Shown: positions 17,920 to 26,884 of the stretch, piece by piece
Position numbering within the stretch: position 1 is the stretch's first letter
Layout: every line of letters begins with the position of its first letter
Origin: CAYSBE01 sp046309355
GTDB taxonomy: Bacteria > Bacteroidota > Bacteroidia > UKL13-3
Length of the DNA stretch: 64,000 bases
Assembly: GCA_046309355.1 (NCBI GenBank)
Contig: JBKCPL010000031.1
Span: 1-64,000 of the forward strand
Direction: 5' to 3'
Notes under the pieces: generated by a model
Database searches by the model: none
What the model was told of the DNA's origin: nothing
What the model saw: the letters and a program-made list of their open reading frames with translations, nothing else
Translations under genes and position numbers: made by a program

Positions 17920-20900
17920 ATGCGACATACTAACTCTTTGTCTATCGCCATACTCCTTTTATTTGGACTTTTGGGTTCATATCAATTTGTAAGTGAAATA
18001 AATCCTTACCTGGCTGCTCATGAAAAAAAGATGCAAAGCCGGAAGGGACGTATTCCTAAAAAAGACCGTATAGATTTAGCCTGGGCACAGGAGCGTGAAA
18101 TGACTATGGATCCTGAGACCGGTGAAGTTCCTACAGAACGGTTAATAGACGCATGGTACTACATGAAAAGCCTTCAGGGCAGATATGGCAAAGCAGCCAT
18201 TCCGGGAATTAACTGGCAGCCGCGTGGTCCGGTGAACTGTGGAGGAAGAACACGTGCAGTGTGCATAGATTTGAATGATGTAACGCGAAAAACTGTATGG
18301 ACTGCCGGTGTAAACGGTGGATTATGGAAAACGACAGATATTACGGCTTCAGCCCCCAACTGGACTCCTATCAATGACTTCTTCCAAAATCTGGCCATTA
18401 CATATATTGATCAGGCACCTGGTAATCCGAATATCATGTATTTCTGCACAGGCGAAGGAAACAACAATAGTGATGCAGCACGTGGATTAGGAGTCTGGAA
18501 ATCAACAAACGGAGGCAACAGCTGGATACAGCTAAGCGCCACTAATAACTCAAGCTATCATTATTGCCAAAAATTATTTACCATAGGAAATGGCGATACC
18601 GTATTTGTGGCCACCCGAACAGGACTTTACCGTTCTACCAATGGTGGCACCTCATTTACACGTGTATTGGGGACATCTACATCAGTGGCTTACGACATTG
18701 AAAGGGCAGCGAACCGTACGTTATATGCTACCATATCAACCGGATCGAGCGGCAGCGGTGCTATACATAAATCTTTTGACGGTGGAGCAACTTGGACAGC
18801 CGCATTAACAATACCAAGCTATGTAGCCAGACGCGAAATTGAACTAGCATTAGCCGATAATGACACAAATACTATTTGGGGGTTAGTTGAAAATGCGAGC
18901 AGAATTACAGCAATCATTAGGTCTGGAAATGCCGGATTAACATGGGATACTACTGCATCCCATCCGATTGATGCTGACCCTGGAATACCGGGATCTGGAA
19001 ACCCTGTAAAAGATTTCAGTCGTAATCAGGCCTGGTATGATTTATCCATAGCCGTAGATCCAAATAACAGCAATGTGTGTTTTGTAGGCGGAATTGACTT
19101 ATTTAAAACATCCAATTCGGGTAGTAGCTGGACACAAATTTCACATTGGTACGGAGGATTTGGATTTCAGGAAGTTCATGCTGATCAGCATTATGCCATA
19201 TACAGTCCGGGAAGTTCAACTATCTTGTATTTTGTAAACGATGGTGGAATATACCGTACCGATAATGCTACTGCAACTACACCTACGATTGTAAGTAAAG
19301 AAACAAATTATATCACTGCACAATTCTATGCGTGTGATATTCATCCCGGTGCAGGTATCAATCATTATTTAGCAGGTGCACAGGATAACGGTTCTCACCT
19401 GTTTAATGCTGCAGGGTTAAACAATACGGCTGAAGTAACCGGAGGCGATGGAGCTTTCTGCCACATTGACCAAAATCAACCTCAATTTCAGTTTACATCG
19501 TACGTTTACAATAATTTTTACAGATCAGTCAATACAGGTTCATCATTTACCGGTATATCCTTTGGAAATACAGGTCGTTTTATCAATCCGACTGAGTACG
19601 ATGATTCGCTGAACGTGATGTACGCAGCACTTTCAACCAATAACTACTTAAGGTGGAACGACCCTCAAACCGGAAGCTCGAGCAGCACCGTAACGGTTAC
19701 GAATATAAACTCGCAAGTAAGTTCTATTACAGCATCACCAAACGTACCCAGGCGTGTGTACTTCGGATTGGGTAACGGCAGAATTGTGCGCATCGATAGT
19801 GCCAATACCGACTTATCGAAGACCGGTATAATTATTAACTCAGGCGTTACCGGATTTACAAGTTACGTAAACTGCATAGCCGTGGAAAAAGGCGATGAAA
19901 ATCACATTATTGGCATTCAGTCCAACTACGGTGTTACCAATATCTGGGAAACCAAAAATGGAGGTACTTCATGGGTAGCCTGTGATGGAAACTTACCGGA
20001 TATGCCCGTTCGTTGGGTATTGCTGAATCCTACCAAACCCTGGCAAGCAATCATTGCTACAGAACTTGGGGTATGGAGTACGGACAGCCTGATGGGAAGT
20101 GCCACTATATGGGAACCATCAAACAATGGACTAGCAAACACACGAGCAACCATGCTAAAAATGCGTGAATCAGATAAGCAGGTTATCGTATCTACACACG
20201 GACGTGGTTTGTATTCGTCTGATATTTTCATGGACCCGTATGCCGATTTCAGTGCCAGCCGAACGATTATTTATGAAGGCCAAGGGATACAATTCAATAA
20301 TTTATCGGGAAAAGCAACTAGCAGTAGTTGGAACTTTGGTGATGCTACAAGTAGTACATTAACTCAACCTTTCAAAGTATATACAACACCCGGTATATAT
20401 ACAGTTACGCTTCAAATAAATGGAGGGGGTGGTGCACAAACCAAAACCATAAGCAATTACATTACTGTTTTGCCATACCGAGGTGTACCTTACACTCTGG
20501 CAATGGGCGGTAATTTTGATATCAATCCAACTGATTTTGTTGCCTCCACCGTATCAGGAACTGCGTTTGTAAGAGGCAGTTCAACCACCTCAGGAAAAGC
20601 CGGTACACGCAGTGGCAGTTTTGCATGGGTCACAGGGCTTAGCGGTAATTATGCCGACAATAGTGTTTCCTACTTATATACGCCTAATTTCAACTTTACG
20701 GCATCGGGAACATACACCGTAAGATTCTACTGCCGCAATGCGTTTGAAATTGGTTATGACGGATTCAGAGTTGAATACACACTGGATACAGGACTAACGT
20801 GGATTCCGCTGGGCACATCCACATCTAGCGGATGGTATGATTTTGCGAATTCAACAGGTGGAACAGCATTCCCTGCCGGTCAGGCATTTTTCAACGCCAA

Positions 20901-21606
20901 CAATACTAGTTTCACCCTTAAATCATTTACAGCTACGTCTCTCCAAAACAATGCTCGCGTTGGATTCAGGTTTGTATTTCGGTCGGATGAATCCGCTACA
21001 GCTGCAGGTGTAGCAATTGATGATTTTGAGATTACCGGACCGGCAAACAATCCTTTACCTGTTACACTTCTTTCATTTACAGCCAAGCGATTAAGCGATG
21101 ACGATGTAAAACTAAACTGGCTAACCAGCGATGAGAAGGATTTCAGTCACTATGAAATTCAGCGAAAACTCAACTGGAGCGATGATTTCGCCCCGATTAA
21201 AAGCATAGATGCTACACACAACCTTCATCTGAACCGCTATGAATTTAATGATGTGAATACCAACAAGGGATTAAGTTACTACCGTTTAAAAATGATAGAT
21301 ATGGACGGCAGCTACACCTATTCAAATACACTGGCTGTGTCAGGTAAAACACATGAAGAAGCTCTCAAACATATACTGGTACCCGTGAATGGCTATGCCG
21401 GCAAATCATTCAAGCTGCATTCATCCGGTGAAAATGCCGAGAATATTGATGTTACCATTGTTAGTAATACCGGCCAACAGGTATGGCAGGGTAAGTTACA
21501 ATCGCAGGGTATAGTCAATTTAAGCGCTCTCAGTTCCGGAGTTTACTTCGTTCGAATGAAATTAAACGATGGCAGCTTCATCACACAAAAGTTGCTGGTG
21601 CATTAG
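17920..21606 (+). CDS. Large T9SS-secreted protein with sortilin/BNR propeller, PKD domain and sorting domain
   Basis: 1228 residues. An N-terminal signal segment is followed by a VPS10/sortilin-like beta-propeller with repeated Asp-box/BNR motifs: KSTNGGNSW, RSTNGGTSF, KSFDGGATW, KTSNSGSSW and ETKNGGTSW. A PKD domain lies around 770-850 (FNNLSGKATSSSWNFGD). A jelly-roll-like region follows, then a C-terminal T9SS type A sorting domain (VVSNTGQQVWQGKL, LSSGVYFVRMKLNDG). It should be a surface or extracellular adhesin or glycan-interacting protein; no catalytic motif is visible. It is transcribed alone from a TAnnTTTG promoter, divergent from the M1 peptidase gene. Confidence 0.9.
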   Translation: MRHTNSLSIAILLLFGLLGSYQFVSEINPYLAAHEKKMQSRKGRIPKKDRIDLAWAQEREMTMDPETGEVPTERLIDAWYYMKSLQGRYGKAAIPGINWQPRGPVNCGGRTRAVCIDLNDVTRKTVWTAGVNGGLWKTTDITASAPNWTPINDFFQNLAITYIDQAPGNPNIMYFCTGEGNNNSDAARGLGVWKSTNGGNSWIQLSATNNSSYHYCQKLFTIGNGDTVFVATRTGLYRSTNGGTSFTRVLGTSTSVAYDIERAANRTLYATISTGSSGSGAIHKSFDGGATWTAALTIPSYVARREIELALADNDTNTIWGLVENASRITAIIRSGNAGLTWDTTASHPIDADPGIPGSGNPVKDFSRNQAWYDLSIAVDPNNSNVCFVGGIDLFKTSNSGSSWTQISHWYGGFGFQEVHADQHYAIYSPGSSTILYFVNDGGIYRTDNATATTPTIVSKETNYITAQFYACDIHPGAGINHYLAGAQDNGSHLFNAAGLNNTAEVTGGDGAFCHIDQNQPQFQFTSYVYNNFYRSVNTGSSFTGISFGNTGRFINPTEYDDSLNVMYAALSTNNYLRWNDPQTGSSSSTVTVTNINSQVSSITASPNVPRRVYFGLGNGRIVRIDSANTDLSKTGIIINSGVTGFTSYVNCIAVEKGDENHIIGIQSNYGVTNIWETKNGGTSWVACDGNLPDMPVRWVLLNPTKPWQAIIATELGVWSTDSLMGSATIWEPSNNGLANTRATMLKMRESDKQVIVSTHGRGLYSSDIFMDPYADFSASRTIIYEGQGIQFNNLSGKATSSSWNFGDATSSTLTQPFKVYTTPGIYTVTLQINGGGGAQTKTISNYITVLPYRGVPYTLAMGGNFDINPTDFVASTVSGTAFVRGSSTTSGKAGTRSGSFAWVTGLSGNYADNSVSYLYTPNFNFTASGTYTVRFYCRNAFEIGYDGFRVEYTLDTGLTWIPLGTSTSSGWYDFANSTGGTAFPAGQAFFNANNTSFTLKSFTATSLQNNARVGFRFVFRSDESATAAGVAIDDFEITGPANNPLPVTLLSFTAKRLSDDDVKLNWLTSDEKDFSHYEIQRKLNWSDDFAPIKSIDATHNLHLNRYEFNDVNTNKGLSYYRLKMIDMDGSYTYSNTLAVSGKTHEEALKHILVPVNGYAGKSFKLHSSGENAENIDVTIVSNTGQQVWQGKLQSQGIVNLSALSSGVYFVRMKLNDGSFITQKLLVH

Positions 21607-21637
21607 CATGATAGTATGTAAATTGGGCTGTAGGCCT

Positions 21638-21645
21638 TATATTTG
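21638..21645 (+). promoter_or_regulatory. -7 promoter element of trhO
   Basis: TATATTTG, an exact TAnnTTTG match followed by CA, lies 36 bases before the ATG at 21682. A TTG at 21623 is too close to serve as a standard -33 box. The element argues against translation starting at the TTG inside it. Confidence 0.6.
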
Positions 21646-21681
21646 CAGACATTTTTAAACCATTATTCATCCATCTTGCAT

Positions 21682-22623
21682 ATGGAAAATAAGAACTATC
21701 TAGTATTGGCGTACTATCTGTATACGCCTATTGAAGATCCTGTGATTTTGAGTCAGCAGCATTTAGCATATTGCAAATCGCTGGGTTTAAGGGGACGAAT
21801 TTATTTTGCAGCTGAAGGCATTAATGGTACGGTAAGCGGAACACGTGAGGCCTGCCAGCAATACATGGCCGAAATGCGATCCGATACTCGATTTAAGGGA
21901 ATCGAATTTAAAATTGACGAGCACCATGAACATGCTTTTACTCGCATGCACGTGAGGCCAAAAGCAGAACTGGTACATTCCGGTTTACGCGACCCCAATT
22001 ACATCAATCCACGTATAGAAACAGGAAAGAAACTTACCGGGGATGAATTTTTAAAGTTAAAGGAAGAAAGCGATGATGTAGTGATACTTGATGTTCGATC
22101 CAACTATGAAACTCGGCTTGGTCGCTTCAAAAACTCCGTTACTTTGGATATTGAAAACTTCCGCGAGTTTCCTGAAAAAATTAAGGAAATTGAGCACCTT
22201 AAAAACAAAAAAGTGGTGACCTGTTGCACAGGAGGTATTAAGTGTGAAAAGGCCTCTGCGCTGTTACTTAAAGAAGGCTTTAAAGACGTATATCAGTTGC
22301 ACAACGGAATAATAGGCTATGCCAAAGATACAGGAGGCAGAGATTTTGATGGGGTATTGTACGTATTTGACGGGCGAGTTGCAGTACCTATTAATGAGGT
22401 TAATCCAAAGCCTGTCGCAGTATGCTCAAAATGCAGTGAACCTACTACCCGAAACCTAAATTGTGCCAACGTAGAGTGTAACGAGCAGTTTAATATGTGC
22501 GAACGTTGCTCAGCAGAAATGGAAGGCGCGTGCAGCGATGCCTGTAAAACACATCCGCGTAAGCGGCCTTACAACGGAACAGGCTACTATACTCGCCCCC
22601 CGCTGGAAGAAATAAATGCATAA
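21682..22623 (+). CDS. trhO: tRNA uridine(34) hydroxylase, rhodanese-related
   Basis: 313 residues from the ATG at 21682. The frame stays open upstream, but the only earlier start lies inside a promoter element. An N-terminal acylphosphatase-like domain (about 1-95) is followed by a rhodanese domain with active-site loop CTGGIKC (182-188) and LDVRSNYET. The C-terminal tail has several Cys-x2-Cys pairs (VCSKCSE, MCERCSAEM) that probably bind metal. TrhO (YceA family) makes 5-hydroxyuridine at tRNA position 34, a step toward wobble-base modification. It is followed by an ABC-F gene with its own promoter. Confidence 0.94.
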   Translation: MENKNYLVLAYYLYTPIEDPVILSQQHLAYCKSLGLRGRIYFAAEGINGTVSGTREACQQYMAEMRSDTRFKGIEFKIDEHHEHAFTRMHVRPKAELVHSGLRDPNYINPRIETGKKLTGDEFLKLKEESDDVVILDVRSNYETRLGRFKNSVTLDIENFREFPEKIKEIEHLKNKKVVTCCTGGIKCEKASALLLKEGFKDVYQLHNGIIGYAKDTGGRDFDGVLYVFDGRVAVPINEVNPKPVAVCSKCSEPTTRNLNCANVECNEQFNMCERCSAEMEGACSDACKTHPRKRPYNGTGYYTRPPLEEINA

Positions 22624-22704
22624 CAGTACAGAGTAAAACCAATTACCGGTTCATTTCGGTATTTCCCCATTTTCATGTATGCTGTGAGTATGGCTAACTA
22701 TGGC

Positions 22705-22712
22705 TATACTTG
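22705..22712 (+). promoter_or_regulatory. -7-like promoter element before the ABC-F gene
   Basis: TATACTTG followed by CA has one mismatch from TAnnTTTG. It lies 20 bases before the ATG at 22733. A longer reading frame starting at 22700 would begin inside this element, which supports the downstream start. Confidence 0.45.
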
Positions 22713-22732
22713 CAGCCCTTTTAAAAAATCAG

Positions 22733-24364
22733 ATGATCACAGTTTCCAACCTTTCACTTCGCTACGGCAAACGAGTACTGTTCGAAGATGTGAATGTGAA
22801 GTTCACACCGGGCAATTGCTACGGAATTATAGGTGCCAATGGTGCCGGTAAATCTACGTTTCTTAAAATACTAGCCGGAGAGATTGACCCCACAACAGGC
22901 CATGTTTCCATTACTCCCGGTGAGCGCATGAGTGTGCTCAGGCAAAATCACTTCGAGTTTGATCAATACCCCGTTTTACAAACGGTGGTTATGGGAAACA
23001 AGAAATTGTGGGATATCATGCATGAAAAGGATATGCTGTACGCAAAACCTGATTTCAGTGATGCTGACGGGGAACGTGTGGGAGAACTTGAAGGGCTATT
23101 TGCCGAAATGGAAGGATGGAATGCGGAGAGTGATGCCGCTGAATTGTTAAGTAATTTGGGTGTAAAGGAAGAACTACACAGTAAGCTGATGAGTGAATTG
23201 AGCGGAAAAGAAAAAGTGCGAGTACTTCTGGCACAGGCTTTATTCGGCAATCCGGATATATTATTGCTTGACGAGCCAACAAATGATATTGATGTAGAGA
23301 CCATCACCTGGCTCGAAAACTTTCTGGCAGATTTTCAAAATACGGTTATTGTAGTATCGCACGATAGGCACTTTCTGGATGCCGTGTGTACGCACGTGGC
23401 GGATATTGATTTTGGCAAAATTCAGCTGTTTACTGGCAACTATACCTTTTGGTATGAAAGCAGTCAACTTGCCTTAAGACAACGGTCTGACCAGAATAAA
23501 AAAATTGAAGACAAACGAAAAGAGTTGCAAGAGTTTATTGAACGCTTTAGCGCCAATGCCTCTAAATCGAGGCAGGCAACCAGCCGTAAAAAGTTACTGG
23601 AAAAGCTGGTAGTTGATGATATTAAGCCATCAAGCCGTAAATATCCGGGCATTATTTTCCGTGCCGACAGAGATTGCGGGGATCAAATACTTCGGGTTGA
23701 ACATTTATCGAAGAAAACAGAAGATGGTACGTTGCTGTTTAATGATATTACATTCACGCTTGATAAAGGAGACAAGGTGGCGATTTTATCGCGTGAGCAC
23801 CTGGCAGTAACTGCCTTCTTCGAAATTATAGCCGATGAAGTAACGCCAGATACCGGTTCATTTACCTGGGGACAAACCATCACACGTTCTTATTTGCCCA
23901 ACGAAAACAGGAAATTTTTTACCGGTGAAAACAACTTAATTGACTGGCTGCGTCAGTTTTCAAAGGAGAAAGACGAAACCTACATACGCGGCTTTTTAGG
24001 CAAAATGCTATTTAGCGGTGAAGAAGTATTTAAAATGTCGAATGTGTTGAGCGGAGGAGAAAAAGTGCGTTGCATGATTTCACGCATGATGCTTACCAAT
24101 GCCAACTGCCTGCTGCTGGATGAGCCCACCAATCACCTTGATTTGGAAACCATCACCGCGTTTAATGAAGCGCTTCAGGATTGGAAACATATTGCGATTT
24201 TCTCATCGCATGACCACACATTTACGCAAAGTATTGCCAACCGAATTATTGAACTTACACCCAACGGTGTACTAGATAAACGCATGAGCTACGATGAGTA
24301 TCTGGAAGATGAACGTATACAAGAACTGCGTGGTAAACTATATGCAGATACTCTTTCTGCTTAA
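22733..24364 (+). CDS. ABC-F family ATPase (YbiT-like)
   Basis: 543 residues from the ATG at 22733, which gives the usual family start MITVSNLSLRYGK. Two ABC domains are joined by the charged ABC-F linker and there are no membrane helices. Domain 1 has Walker A GANGAGKST, an LSGKEKVRV signature and LLLDEPTND. Domain 2 keeps LSGGEKVRC and LLLDEPTNHLD, but its Walker A position reads VAILSREHLAVTAFF (about 349-363) and lacks the GxxxxGK[ST] loop. ABC-F proteins act on the ribosome E site in translation control or antibiotic protection; the specific role here is unknown. The degenerate second P-loop may be typical of this subfamily. Confidence 0.93.
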   Translation: MITVSNLSLRYGKRVLFEDVNVKFTPGNCYGIIGANGAGKSTFLKILAGEIDPTTGHVSITPGERMSVLRQNHFEFDQYPVLQTVVMGNKKLWDIMHEKDMLYAKPDFSDADGERVGELEGLFAEMEGWNAESDAAELLSNLGVKEELHSKLMSELSGKEKVRVLLAQALFGNPDILLLDEPTNDIDVETITWLENFLADFQNTVIVVSHDRHFLDAVCTHVADIDFGKIQLFTGNYTFWYESSQLALRQRSDQNKKIEDKRKELQEFIERFSANASKSRQATSRKKLLEKLVVDDIKPSSRKYPGIIFRADRDCGDQILRVEHLSKKTEDGTLLFNDITFTLDKGDKVAILSREHLAVTAFFEIIADEVTPDTGSFTWGQTITRSYLPNENRKFFTGENNLIDWLRQFSKEKDETYIRGFLGKMLFSGEEVFKMSNVLSGGEKVRCMISRMMLTNANCLLLDEPTNHLDLETITAFNEALQDWKHIAIFSSHDHTFTQSIANRIIELTPNGVLDKRMSYDEYLEDERIQELRGKLYADTLSA

Positions 24365-24406
24365 ACCGGATTACCTTACTAAAAGTATTCATGAAATAAA
24401 TGTGCA

Positions 24407-26008
24407 CTAAAACTGTGCATCTTCTTCCATTTTAAATTCAGACGTACGGTAAAATTTAATCTCCGGATAATTTTGCCTTGTCATATCAAGTCCCCAGTCG
24501 CTTTCGGCCATAAACACCGGTCGGTTTTCTTTATCGTAAACGATGCTGTTGCTTTTCAGCATCATAAATTTATCCATAACGGCTTTATCATCACAGGTGA
24601 ACCAGCTGGCCCTGCTGTATCGCAATGGTTCAAAACGGCACGATGCACCATACTCGTGCTGTAGGCGAAATGCAATTACCTCAAATTGAAGTTCACCAAC
24701 AGTTCCTACAATTTTCTTGGTACCGTATTGGGTAAATAACTGCGCTACGCCTTCATCTGTAAGTTGTTGTATACCTTTCTCCAGTTGTTTTGTCTTTAGT
24801 GGATTAGTATTGATGAGTTCTTTAAACAACTCAGGAGAAAAACTGGGTATACCTTTATAGTGCATCAATTCTCCCTCGGTCAGTGTATCACCTATTTTAA
24901 AATTCTCTGTATCGTACAAACCTACAACATCACCCGGGTATGCTTCCTCTATCACGCTTTTATCATTCGCCATAAAAGTGGTAGGATTAGAAAACCGTAA
25001 TTTCTTCTGTAGGCGGGTATGCTGATAAAATTTATTCCGTTCGAACTTCCCTGAAACTATACGGCAAAAGGCTATACGGTCGCGATGGTTGGGATCGAGG
25101 TTAGCATGAATTTTAAATACAAAGCCACTGAAATTTTTCTCGTCCGGAACCACCTCTCGCTTATCGCTTTGGCGGCTTCGGGGCGCAGGCGCTATTTCTA
25201 CAAACGTATCGAGCAGTTCTTTTACGCCAAAATTATTCACTCCGCTTCCAAAAAAAACTGGGGCCAGATAGCCCTCTAAGTAAAGTTCTTTATTAAATGG
25301 TTCGTATAAGCCCTCTATCAACTCCACATCTTCACGTAGTTTTGCAGCTTGTTTTTCCCCTATTTGTTCATCTATTTTTTTGTCGTCAATATCATTTATT
25401 GATACATTATCGGATGCAATACGATCGCGGCTGGGAGAAAAAAGATTCAAGTGTTTATCGTACAGGTTATACACTCCTTTAAAAGTAGAGCCCACTCCGA
25501 TAGGCCAGGTCATGGGACGTGTGTGAATATTGAGTTCCTTTTCAATTTCATCCAGCAGGTCAAAGGCATCCTGCCCTTCACGGTCGAGTTTATTGATAAA
25601 AATAATTACAGGTGTATTCCGCATTCTGCATACCTGCATAAGCTTGCGCGTTTGCTCTTCTACACCTTTCACACAATCCACCACTAATATCACACTATCA
25701 ACTGCAGTGAGTGTACGATACGTATCTTCAGCAAAATCCTTGTGACCGGGTGTGTCCAGAATATTTACTTTATAGCCTTTATAATCAAACCCCATTACAG
25801 AGGTAGCAACGGAAATACCCCGCTGCTTTTCAATTTCCATAAAGTCGGAAGTAGCTGACTTTTTAATTTTATTGCTCTTTACCGCACCAGCCGTTTGAAT
25901 GGCACCGCCAAATAACAGGAGCTTCTCGGTGAGTGTGGTTTTACCGGCATCGGGGTGAGCAATGATGCCAAAGGTGCGTCTGCGTTTAATTTCTTCGTCA
26001 AATGTCAT
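24407..26008 (-). CDS. prfC: Peptide chain release factor 3
   Basis: 533 residues. The GTPase domain has G1 AHPDAGKTT (17-25), G3 DTPGH and G4 NKLD. It is followed by the EF-G-like domain 2 and the RF3-specific C-terminal domain (VGELQFEVIAFRL). Its length is that of RF3 (about 530), not EF-G or LepA. RF3 recycles RF1/RF2 from the ribosome after peptide release. It reads leftward, converging with the ABC-F gene across a 42-base gap. Confidence 0.96.
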   Translation of the reverse strand: MTFDEEIKRRRTFGIIAHPDAGKTTLTEKLLLFGGAIQTAGAVKSNKIKKSATSDFMEIEKQRGISVATSVMGFDYKGYKVNILDTPGHKDFAEDTYRTLTAVDSVILVVDCVKGVEEQTRKLMQVCRMRNTPVIIFINKLDREGQDAFDLLDEIEKELNIHTRPMTWPIGVGSTFKGVYNLYDKHLNLFSPSRDRIASDNVSINDIDDKKIDEQIGEKQAAKLREDVELIEGLYEPFNKELYLEGYLAPVFFGSGVNNFGVKELLDTFVEIAPAPRSRQSDKREVVPDEKNFSGFVFKIHANLDPNHRDRIAFCRIVSGKFERNKFYQHTRLQKKLRFSNPTTFMANDKSVIEEAYPGDVVGLYDTENFKIGDTLTEGELMHYKGIPSFSPELFKELINTNPLKTKQLEKGIQQLTDEGVAQLFTQYGTKKIVGTVGELQFEVIAFRLQHEYGASCRFEPLRYSRASWFTCDDKAVMDKFMMLKSNSIVYDKENRPVFMAESDWGLDMTRQNYPEIKFYRTSEFKMEEDAQF

Positions 26009-26067
26009 GCGTACATGTATGAAAGGGCTGCGAATTTAGGCAAATAATGCCCCTTCCCAATTGTAAA

Positions 26068-26760
26068 TTAATTCAGTGCAGTGATGCATCTGCCGCGCTC
26101 GTATTGACCAACTTTATTGGTTCCGTTGGCAAAAAACATAGTTCCTAATCCCTGCATCATTCCTTTAAAAAACTGTCCTTCGTATCTATCGCCATTGGCA
26201 AAATAATACGTACCTGCACCTTGCTTCAAATTGGATATGAAATCGCCTTCATATACATCCCCATTTACATAGCTGTACTTTCCTTTGCCGTTGAATTTGT
26301 CATTCACAAACTGCCCTGTATACACTGATCCGTTTGATAATTTAAGTGTACCTAATCCATTAAACATATCGTTTTCAAATTGTCCTTCGTATTCACTGCC
26401 ATCCGGAAATCTCAATACCCCCATTCCTTGTTTTACATCATTTTCATAAGCACCATCATACGATTTGCCGTCAGGCTGAATGTACCTGCCCTTGCCATGA
26501 AAGGTATTGTTTACAAAATCGCCTACGTAAGTACTTCCATCGGCAAAAACATAACGGCCGCGTCCGTTCATGGATTTATTTTTCATTTCACCTTCGTACA
26601 AATCACCGTTAGGAAATGTAACTTTTTGATAAACCGAGGGTGTATCGCCATCGTTCATGAGGTTGTAAATGCCTCCCGGTTTATCTCCGTTCCAGTTGAA
26701 GAGTTTATACAGGATAGGAAGCAATAAAGCTATAAGAAGTATTTTGTACTCAGATTTCAT
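26068..26760 (-). CDS. MORN-repeat protein
   Basis: 230 residues. A hydrophobic N-terminal segment (about 5-18, LLIALLLPILYKLF) works as a signal or membrane anchor. Seven or eight MORN repeats follow from about 50 to the end, with units such as YVGDFVNNTFHGKGRY, YEGQFENDMFNGLGTL and YEGQFFKGMMQGLGTM. MORN arrays are beta-hairpin scaffolds that bind lipids or proteins. No enzymatic domain is attached, so the role is unknown. It lies downstream of the exporter gene on the same strand, separated by 124 bases. Confidence 0.9.
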   Translation of the reverse strand: MKSEYKILLIALLLPILYKLFNWNGDKPGGIYNLMNDGDTPSVYQKVTFPNGDLYEGEMKNKSMNGRGRYVFADGSTYVGDFVNNTFHGKGRYIQPDGKSYDGAYENDVKQGMGVLRFPDGSEYEGQFENDMFNGLGTLKLSNGSVYTGQFVNDKFNGKGKYSYVNGDVYEGDFISNLKQGAGTYYFANGDRYEGQFFKGMMQGLGTMFFANGTNKVGQYERGRCITALN

Positions 26761-26884
26761 AGCACGAATGTCGTATGCGTAGCTGAAAACTACATGTTTG
26801 GCTTATTCACATACCTTGCGGGTGTACACTTTTTTAGAACCGATTACGGCAAAAAAATCACCCTTATGTAATTGCTTTATATGA

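Noticed and set aside
22700..22732. A longer start for the ABC-F gene at 22700.
   Set aside because: The extra codons cover a -7 promoter element and are not family sequence; the ATG at 22733 gives the usual N-terminus.
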